Shown: positions 6,317 through 11,807 of the stretch, piece by piece
Numbering within the stretch: the stretch's first letter is position 1
How the letters are laid out: each line of letters opens with the position of its first letter
Assembly: GCA_030619365.1 (NCBI GenBank)
Contig: JAUXBQ010000064.1
Location: forward strand, 1-11,807
DNA length: 11,807 bases
Reading direction: 5' to 3'
From: a candidate division FCPU426 bacterium
Lineage (GTDB): Bacteria; Oederibacteriota; JAAXVQ01; JAUVAV01
Made by a program: the position numbers and the translations under genes
Notes under the pieces: generated by a model
Told to the model about the DNA's origin: nothing
What the model saw: only the letters and a program-made list of their open reading frames with translations
Database searches by the model: none

Positions 6317-7377
6317 GCGGTCACAAATTGCCGTTCCCAGCGTGGCTGAAAAAAGCGCAAGCCGGGGAGAACATCGTCATTTCCACGCGCATCCGCCTGG
6401 CCCGTAATGTCTCGGGCCTGCGGTTCCCCTCGCTGGCGGACAAAACCGAGCAGGAGAAACTTCTGCGCGGAGTCAGGACTTTTTTAAGCAAAAGCGCCTT
6501 GCCGTCCGCCTGGCAGTTTTTGTCCCTGCGGGAGTTCGACAATATTTTTCGGGGTGTGCTGGCGGAACGCGGTTTGATCAGCATGGAATCCGCCCGCGAC
6601 CCGGGATTCTCCGGCCTGGCCTACGGCCCGGGCCAAAGCCAGTCCGTGCTGCTGAACGAGGAAGATCATGTGCGCCTGCAGGTGATCCGGGAAGGGCTGA
6701 ACCTGGAACGGGGATTGAAGCAAGCCCAGGAACTGGATGAAAACCTGGGGCGTTTTTTTGCCTATGCGCTGCACCCGTCGTTTGGTTTTCTGACCGCCTG
6801 CCCCACCAACGTGGGCACGGGTCTGCGCGCCTCGGTTATGCTGCACCTGCCGGCCCTGACCCTGACGCGGGGCATTATCCAGGTGTTGCAGGCCGTGCTG
6901 CACATGGGTCTGGCGGTGCGGGGATTTTACGGCGAGGGTTCGGAATTAAAAACCGTGTTTTTCCAGGTCAGCAACCAGGTCACCCTGGGGAGGACCGAGG
7001 ATGAAATCATACAGCACCTGGCCGGCGTAACACATCAGATCGTGGAGCGGGAGGAAGAGGCTCGCCAAAAACTGCTCAAGGAAGATGCCGCCCTGCTGGA
7101 GGATAAAGTGGGACGGGCCCTGGGCATGCTGGAACGGTGCCGCCTACTGGGATTTGAAGAAGCGCTGGATTTGATGTCCGCCCTGCGTTTGGGCGTGGAA
7201 ACCCGGATCATTAAACCCATCCCCAAATCCGTTCTAAATGAAATGCTGCTTCTGGTTCAGCCGGCTCATCTGCAGATGGCCGCCAAAAAGCCGCTGGCTG
7301 GCGAACAGCAGAACGCCTTTCGGGCAACCCTTGTTAAAAAAAGACTGAAATTAAAGGAAATATATCGCGACGCTTGA
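6313..7377 (+). CDS. mcsB: Protein-arginine kinase McsB
   Basis: This 354-residue member of the ATP:guanido phosphotransferase family should transfer phosphate from ATP to arginine side chains of proteins and so mark them for ClpC-ClpP. Visible family motifs are the nucleotide-binding STRIRLARN (24-32), the substrate loop LNEEDHVRLQ (114-123), the catalytic-Cys block ACPTNVGTGLRAS (Cys163), and the McsB-type RGFYGEGSE (203-211) followed by FQVSNQVTLGRTEDEI. The C-terminal segment has the conserved QPAHLQ (316-321). The length matches bacterial McsB and is shorter than creatine or arginine kinases, and adjacent mcsA and clpC support the protein-kinase role. The start is GTG in a GTGA overlap with the mcsA stop. 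One oddity: where McsB proteins carry RDxxRA, the phospho-arginine receptor motif, this protein reads QNAFRA (333-338), keeping only the second half. The gene is followed by a 305-base gap before clpC. Confidence 0.95.
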   Translation: MSGHKLPFPAWLKKAQAGENIVISTRIRLARNVSGLRFPSLADKTEQEKLLRGVRTFLSKSALPSAWQFLSLREFDNIFRGVLAERGLISMESARDPGFSGLAYGPGQSQSVLLNEEDHVRLQVIREGLNLERGLKQAQELDENLGRFFAYALHPSFGFLTACPTNVGTGLRASVMLHLPALTLTRGIIQVLQAVLHMGLAVRGFYGEGSELKTVFFQVSNQVTLGRTEDEIIQHLAGVTHQIVEREEEARQKLLKEDAALLEDKVGRALGMLERCRLLGFEEALDLMSALRLGVETRIIKPIPKSVLNEMLLLVQPAHLQMAAKKPLAGEQQNAFRATLVKKRLKLKEIYRDA

Positions 7378-7440
7378 GGCGGTAGCCTGCGGTCCGGTCT
7401 CGGGAAATGCGTGAGGGATTCGTGAAAAAGGCGCTACACA

Positions 7441-7469
7441 TTGACTTTATGGGAAAATCGGGTTCTAAT
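7441..7469 (+). promoter_or_regulatory. Probable sigma70-type promoter of clpC
   Basis: TTGACT (7441-7446) and TCTAAT (7464-7469) each match 5 of 6 consensus bases and are spaced by the optimal 17 bases. Transcription would begin near 7476, leaving a leader of about 207 bases that contains the entire inverted repeat at 7531-7625. clpC, and perhaps the AsmA-like gene behind it, could thus be expressed independently of lolC-mcsB. Confidence 0.6.
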
Positions 7470-7530
7470 AGGGTGAAGCGTGGGATTATTCGGTACATTA
7501 ATAATAATATTACGTCGAAAATAAAAAATA

Positions 7531-7625
7531 TCACCACGAAGACACGAAGGACACGAAGAAAGATATTCATTATTTTAGGCATGTTTTATTGTTTTACCTT
7601 CGTGATCTTCGCGCCTTCGTGGTGA
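7531..7625. repeat. Inverted repeat built of CACGAAG units
   Basis: The arms 7531-7558 and 7598-7625 are complementary at 24 of 28 positions around a 39-base loop. Each arm is made of near-tandem CACGAAG words (left: CCACGAAGA, CACGAAGGA, CACGAAG). From memory, TTCGTGTCCTTCGTG-type palindromes like this are dispersed in many environmental bacterial genomes. It is probably a REP/MITE-like element without its own transposase. Given the promoter at 7441, it would be transcribed as a long hairpin in the clpC leader. Confidence 0.82.
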
Positions 7626-7682
7626 AAAATAAGGTAAGGTGGGTTCTTTACACGCAGGAACATCCGGGGAGGATAGGCTAAC

Positions 7683-10115
7683 ATGTTTGATAAATTTACG
7701 GAGCGGGCTAAAAAAATAATCAATCTGGCGCGGGAGGAAGCCGCGCGCCTGGGGCATGATTATATCGGGACCGAACATTTGCTCCTGGGGTTGATCAAGG
7801 AAGGCGGCGGCGTGGCCACCGCCGTGCTGGAGAACCTGGGTCTGGATTTGGAGCGTATAAAACTGGAAGTGGAAAAATCAATTAATATGGGCGGCGGGAC
7901 ACTGACCCTGGGCGAAGTGCCGTTCACGCCGAGGGCCAAGAAAGTGCTTGAACTCGCGCTCGAAGAAGCCCAGGCGCTGGGTCATAATTACATCGGGACC
8001 GAGCATATTCTGCTGGGCCTGATCCGCGAAGGTGAAGGTGTAGCCTTCCGGGTGCTGGAGCGCTTTAACGTGCGGATTGAGAAGGCCCGGGAGATGACCA
8101 TCTATCTGCTGGGCGGCAACCTGCCCAAGTACATGCAAAGCCAGGCCAAGAGCACCACGCCCACCCTGGACGCGTTCGGGCGCGATCTGACGCAACTCAG
8201 CCGGGAAGGGAAGCTGGACCCGGTGATCGGCCGGGAAGACGAAATCGAGCGCGTGATCCAGATCCTCTGCCGGCGCACCAAGAACAATCCGGTGCTTATC
8301 GGCGAGCCGGGTGTGGGCAAGACAGCCATTGCCGAAGGGCTGGCACAGAAAATCGTGGCGGGCAACATCCCTGAACTCCTGGCGAACCGGCGGATCGTCA
8401 CACTGGATCTGGCGGCGGTGGTGGCCGGAACCAAATACCGCGGAGAGTTTGAAGAGCGCCTGAAGACCGTGATGCAGGAAATCAAAGCTGCCACGAACAG
8501 CATTATTTTGTTCATTGACGAACTGCACACCCTGGTGGGCGCGGGCGCGGCGGAAGGCGCCATTGACGCCTCCAACATGTTGAAGCCGGCCCTGGCCCGC
8601 GGCGAGGTACAGTGCATCGGCGCCACGACCATGGATGAATACCGCAAGTACATTGAAAAGGACGGCGCCCTGGAGCGGCGGTTTCAGTCCATCAAGGTGA
8701 ACGCGCCCAGCGTGGCGGAGGCCATCCAGATTCTTTCCGGCCTGCGCGACCGCTACGAGGCGCATCACCACGTGCATTTCACGGACGAAGCCCTGGTAGC
8801 GGCCGTGAAACTGTCGGAACGCTATATCTCCGGCCGGCTGCTGCCGGACAAGGCCATCGACGTGATGGATGAAGCCGGCGCGCGCGCCCGTCTGTCCTCC
8901 ACGGTCCTGCCACCCGACCTGAAAGCGACCGAGGGGGAAATCGAGAAAATCACCAAACAGAAAGAAGAGGCCATAAAGGTCCAGGAATTCGAACAAGCCG
9001 CCAGTTTGCGAGACACGATCAAGGAGCTGCGCCAGAAAAAGGAGGAGAAAAAGCGGATCTGGGAGCAATCCCGCACCCAAAATGTCACCAACGTGTCCGA
9101 GGAGGACATCGCGGTTATCGTCAGTAAATGGACGGGCGTGCCGGTCTTCAAGCTGGAAGAAAAGGAATCCGCCAAGTTGATCCGGATGGAGAGCGAACTG
9201 CACAAGCGCATCGTGGGACAGGAGGAAGCCATTAGCGCCGTTTCGCGCTCAATCCGCCGTTCCCGCGCCGGCGTGGCGGATCCCCGGCGCCCCATCGGTT
9301 CGTTTATTTTCCTCGGCCCCACGGGCGTGGGCAAAACCGAAATGGCCCGGGCCCTGGCGGAATTCCTATTCGAGGACGAGAACACACTCATTCGGATTGA
9401 CATGTCCGAGTACATGGAAAAGTTCGCCATCTCGCGACTGGTGGGCGCCCCCCCGGGATACATCGGTCACGACGAGGGCGGGCAGTTGACCGAAAAGGTC
9501 AGGCGGAACCCCTATTCCGTCATTTTGTTCGACGAGGTCGAAAAAGCGCATCCGGACGTTTTTAACATTCTTTTACAGGTGCTGGAAGACGGCCGGCTGA
9601 CCGACACCAACGGGCGCGTGGTGGACTTCAAGAACACGGTCGTCATCATGACCAGCAACATCGGCGCACGCCTGATTAACAAGGGCGGCGGCGCCATCGG
9701 CTTCCAGCCGGCCAGCGCGGAGGTCTCGTACCAGGGCATGAAGGACAAAGTCATGTCCGAGGTGAAAAAAGTGTTCAATCCCGAGTTTTTAAACCGCGTG
9801 GACGAAGTGATCGTGTTCCATAGCCTGGACCGCAAGGATCTGGAGTCCATCGTGGACATGCTGATGAGCCGCGTGAACGACCGGCTTAAGGAAAAGGAAA
9901 TCACGCTGCAGATCAGCCCGGAGACCAAGAATTACCTTATCGAAAAGGGCTTCAATCCCCAGATGGGCGCGCGTCCGCTCAAGCGCGCCATCCAGCGCCT
10001 GATGGAGGATCCCCTGGCCGAGAAAATTCTCAAGGGCGAAATCAAAGCAGGCTGCGTGATCAAAGCCGTACCCGGGAACGATAAGATTAAGTTTGAGGTG
10101 AAAGTCGAGGCTTGA
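7683..10115 (+). CDS. clpC: ClpC, AAA+ unfoldase of the ClpCP protease
   Basis: This 810-residue protein, the usual length for ClpC, uses ATP to unfold proteins, including phospho-arginine-tagged ones, and feeds them to ClpP. It shows two N-domain repeats (about 1-65 and 78-140, each with the HxYIGTEH-LLGLI pattern). The first AAA+ domain has Walker A GEPGVGKT (207-214) and Walker B FIDE (277-280). A middle domain with a UVR-type motif (about 420-455, including VQEFEQAASLRDTI) is the feature separating ClpC from ClpA and ClpB. The second AAA+ domain has Walker A GPTGVGKT (545-552) and Walker B ILFDE. An IGF tripeptide at 672-674 sits where the ClpP-docking loop is expected. The C-terminal domain has GARPLKRAIQ. 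The UVR motif matches the one in McsA, in line with shared regulation. The ribosome binding site GGGGAGG is 10 bases before the ATG. clpP and ctsR are not in the window. Confidence 0.97.
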   Translation: MFDKFTERAKKIINLAREEAARLGHDYIGTEHLLLGLIKEGGGVATAVLENLGLDLERIKLEVEKSINMGGGTLTLGEVPFTPRAKKVLELALEEAQALGHNYIGTEHILLGLIREGEGVAFRVLERFNVRIEKAREMTIYLLGGNLPKYMQSQAKSTTPTLDAFGRDLTQLSREGKLDPVIGREDEIERVIQILCRRTKNNPVLIGEPGVGKTAIAEGLAQKIVAGNIPELLANRRIVTLDLAAVVAGTKYRGEFEERLKTVMQEIKAATNSIILFIDELHTLVGAGAAEGAIDASNMLKPALARGEVQCIGATTMDEYRKYIEKDGALERRFQSIKVNAPSVAEAIQILSGLRDRYEAHHHVHFTDEALVAAVKLSERYISGRLLPDKAIDVMDEAGARARLSSTVLPPDLKATEGEIEKITKQKEEAIKVQEFEQAASLRDTIKELRQKKEEKKRIWEQSRTQNVTNVSEEDIAVIVSKWTGVPVFKLEEKESAKLIRMESELHKRIVGQEEAISAVSRSIRRSRAGVADPRRPIGSFIFLGPTGVGKTEMARALAEFLFEDENTLIRIDMSEYMEKFAISRLVGAPPGYIGHDEGGQLTEKVRRNPYSVILFDEVEKAHPDVFNILLQVLEDGRLTDTNGRVVDFKNTVVIMTSNIGARLINKGGGAIGFQPASAEVSYQGMKDKVMSEVKKVFNPEFLNRVDEVIVFHSLDRKDLESIVDMLMSRVNDRLKEKEITLQISPETKNYLIEKGFNPQMGARPLKRAIQRLMEDPLAEKILKGEIKAGCVIKAVPGNDKIKFEVKVEA

Positions 10116-10120
10116 AGCGC

Positions 10121-11807
10121 GTGTCCGCCAAACGCAGGGTAAAAAAAAGCGTAAAACCCGTTTCCGGGGACGCGCGCGGCAAATCCGGCGCAGCCCAGGC
10201 CCGCCGGGCCCGGCCTGAAACCCGGACCTCCGCCCGCCCCCCCCGGCGCAACAAACCGCCGCAGCCAGCCCCCGTGAAAGCCGCCCAGGGCGGCGCTCGA
10301 AAAAAAAGCGGCCTCAAACCCGCGGCCGCTCACCACTTGCCGGCCGGCCGGATTCAGAAGGCCCGTCATCCCTTAATCAGCCTGGCATTTCTTTTCGGCG
10401 GCGCCTTTGCCCTGGTCAGCGGCCTGTGGATCGTATCTTCCAGCGGCGTGGTGGGCAACCGCTTCAAACCGCAGTTGGAAAGTGAATTATCCAAGGCCCT
10501 GAGCCGCCAGGTCACCATCGAGCGTATTGAGGGTGGGCTCTTCGACCGGGTGGTTTTGCGGAACGTGTGCATTTCCTCCCGGCAAACCTATCCCGAATCC
10601 CTGGACATTACCATTAAGCGCGTCGTGGTCCAATATTCCCTGTGGGATATTCTCGTCCGCAAACGGCCGCTGGCCGAAAGCCTGCATCAAATCCAATTGA
10701 TTCACCCACTCATCCTTTTCGAACGAACACCGGAAGGAAAATGGCGCAGTCCGGACCTGGTCTCCTGGCCGGTGAACAACCGAACCGCCGGGCCGGCCGC
10801 GCCCGGACCGGGCATACCGCCCATCCGGATATCCCTGATTTCCGGGGAGGTCAGGCTTAGCGACGGTGAGCACGAGACGAGCATCAAGAAGGTGAAGGGG
10901 CTTTTGAACCTGAAGGACCCGTCCGCCTCGCGCCTGTATCTTTCCGGCCGGACGGATAAATGGCGGCGGCAAAACGTGAAAATATCAGGCGTACTGGACC
11001 TCTCGCAAGGGACTTTTCGTCTGGGAGTAAACGCCACGCGTGTGCAATTACAACCCCTGATGTGGGTGGCGAATCTCTCGGATTTTTTCGGTATTCCCAG
11101 CGGGCAGGCGGACATCCGGCTTAAAATCAAATCCCGTTCCCCCATGCCGAAGGATCTTTTTCCCGGGGTAGGCATCCAGGGCAAACTGGTACTTTACGAC
11201 CTGACGGTCAAGACCAAACTTTTAAACGAGCCGCTCCAGAATATTTTTGGTGTGGCCTTGATGGAGGACCGCAATCTTACCTTGAAAAATATGCAGGCCA
11301 TTTTGGGCAAGACCACCTGGTCCGCCGAAGGCAAGATTAATAATCTGCAGGCGCCCAGACTCGACATCCGGGTACGGAGCCAGGACCTGGAATTGGCCGA
11401 CCTGGTTGAACCCTTTCCCAACTTCCAGCAATTGCAGACCAGCGGTTCGGGGCAGGCGGCCATCCTGATCAAGGGGAAGGTGCCGGATCTGATTGTGACC
11501 GGAAACTTCAGCATGCCAAAAGGAAAAATCGGTCGTCTAAAAATTCGGAAGTTCGAGATTATCTCGCGCTACCGGGCCGGCATTCTCCGGCTACTCCTGG
11601 CACGGGGCGTTTTTGCCCGGGGCTGGGTGGAAGGCCGCGGCCGCATTGTTTTTCCCAGCCAGGGGGACCAACCGGCGTCCCTGGATTTCAGCGGCGAGGC
11701 CAAAGACCTGGCCCTGGAGGACATCGCGGACTTGTTCGGGGTGGAGCAGGTCCGGGGGCGCGTGGGCGGGAGCCTGACCCTGAAAGGCCCGGTCAACGAA
11801 CCGGTGC
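10121..11807 (+). CDS. AsmA/TamB-like inner-membrane-anchored protein, N-terminal part (continues past window)
   Basis: The frame is open from the end of clpC to the last base of the window, giving 562 whole codons. Residues 1-82 form a low-complexity, strongly basic cytoplasmic segment with 24 Lys/Arg against 2 acidic residues, rich in Ala, Pro and Gly. One membrane helix follows (about 84-107, LISLAFLFGGAFALVSGLWIV). After it comes a long periplasmic region of repeating beta-rich pieces starting VTIERIEGGLFDRVVLRNV, as in AsmA/TamB-type proteins, which form long grooves thought to carry lipids between membranes or help outer-membrane assembly. Phrases such as LKNMQAILGKTTWSAEGKINNL and FSGEAKDLALEDIADLFGV are typical of this superfamily. 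The start is uncertain. GTG 10121 has GAGG (10107-10110) 10 bases upstream and is preferred; TTG 10112 would overlap the clpC stop as TTGA; GTG 10274 and TTG 10337 lack good ribosome sites. It is probably co-transcribed with clpC. TamB versus another AsmA-like family cannot be decided without the C-terminus. Confidence 0.82.
   Translation, partial: MSAKRRVKKSVKPVSGDARGKSGAAQARRARPETRTSARPPRRNKPPQPAPVKAAQGGARKKSGLKPAAAHHLPAGRIQKARHPLISLAFLFGGAFALVSGLWIVSSSGVVGNRFKPQLESELSKALSRQVTIERIEGGLFDRVVLRNVCISSRQTYPESLDITIKRVVVQYSLWDILVRKRPLAESLHQIQLIHPLILFERTPEGKWRSPDLVSWPVNNRTAGPAAPGPGIPPIRISLISGEVRLSDGEHETSIKKVKGLLNLKDPSASRLYLSGRTDKWRRQNVKISGVLDLSQGTFRLGVNATRVQLQPLMWVANLSDFFGIPSGQADIRLKIKSRSPMPKDLFPGVGIQGKLVLYDLTVKTKLLNEPLQNIFGVALMEDRNLTLKNMQAILGKTTWSAEGKINNLQAPRLDIRVRSQDLELADLVEPFPNFQQLQTSGSGQAAILIKGKVPDLIVTGNFSMPKGKIGRLKIRKFEIISRYRAGILRLLLARGVFARGWVEGRGRIVFPSQGDQPASLDFSGEAKDLALEDIADLFGVEQVRGRVGGSLTLKGPVNEPV

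Larger units (their letters stand above)
7378..7682. other. Intergenic region upstream of clpC
   Basis: This 305-base gap interrupts the otherwise contiguous gene run. It holds a near-consensus promoter (7441-7469), an inverted repeat (7531-7625) and the clpC ribosome binding site GGGGAGG (7666-7672), 10 bases before the ATG. An open frame of 72 codons (7407-7625) crosses the repeat but has no convincing ribosome binding site or protein-like pattern. No CtsR heptad repeat and no CIRCE element were found by eye. No clear terminator follows mcsB. Confidence 0.65.

Noticed and set aside
7407..7625. 72-codon open frame between mcsB and clpC
   Set aside because: It runs through the inverted repeat, its hydrophobic end is encoded by the repeat arm, and no convincing Shine-Dalgarno sequence precedes it.
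7378..7682. CtsR operator or CIRCE element upstream of clpC
   Set aside because: Neither the GGTCAAA direct repeats nor the TTAGCACTC/GAGTGCTAA inverted repeat could be found by eye in the gap.
7878..9203. Long open frame of 441 codons on the - strand opposite clpC
   Set aside because: It mirrors the codon pattern of clpC, has a His/Gln/Leu-rich composition with no recognisable motif, and clpC is unambiguous on the + strand.

Overview
The window is moderately GC-rich, and every supported gene is on the + strand. Two traits together suggest the organism. A Lol lipoprotein-sorting ABC transporter and a C-terminal-Phe beta-barrel protein mean it has an outer membrane. A complete mcsA-mcsB-clpC arginine-phosphorylation and degradation module is best known from Firmicutes. 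With a TamB/AsmA-like protein added, this points to a deep-branching diderm lineage such as Omnitrophota (OP3) or a relative of the PVC/Elusimicrobia type. The phylum is an inference; no rRNA gene is present.

Layout: (1) 1-1785 is the C-terminal part of an outer-membrane beta-barrel protein whose start lies outside the window. (2) 1786-2142 is non-coding. It holds two repeat tracts, a good sigma70-type promoter and a possible attenuator hairpin in the lysS leader. (3) 2143-3663 is lysS, class II lysyl-tRNA synthetase. (4) 3664-3845 is non-coding and contains a large inverted repeat. (5) 3846-7377 is a tightly coupled run lolC/E - lolD - mcsA - mcsB, with overlaps of 8, 65 and 4 bases. (6) 7378-7682 holds a near-consensus promoter and a third, different inverted repeat. 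(7) 7683-10115 is clpC. (8) From 10121 to past the window end runs an AsmA/TamB-like inner-membrane-anchored protein, 5 bases after clpC.

How they work together: LolC/E and LolD would extract lipoproteins from the inner membrane for export to the outer membrane. McsB would tag proteins with phospho-arginine, McsA would activate McsB, and ClpC would unfold tagged proteins for ClpP, which is not in this window. The AsmA/TamB-like protein would serve the envelope, probably in lipid transport or outer-membrane homeostasis. Protein quality control is therefore interleaved with envelope biogenesis. The CtsR repressor gene that heads this module in Bacillus is absent, and I see no CtsR box or CIRCE element.

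The main points for a second look are: the lysS leader, where two hairpins compete; the McsB C-terminus, where the phospho-arginine receptor motif looks degenerate; the unrelated inverted-repeat families occupying each junction that is not coupled; the 65-base lolD/mcsA overlap; and three 8-base homopolymers in the 5' end of the AsmA-like gene. I did not find a clearly new enzymatic system. The novelty is mostly in arrangement and regulation.
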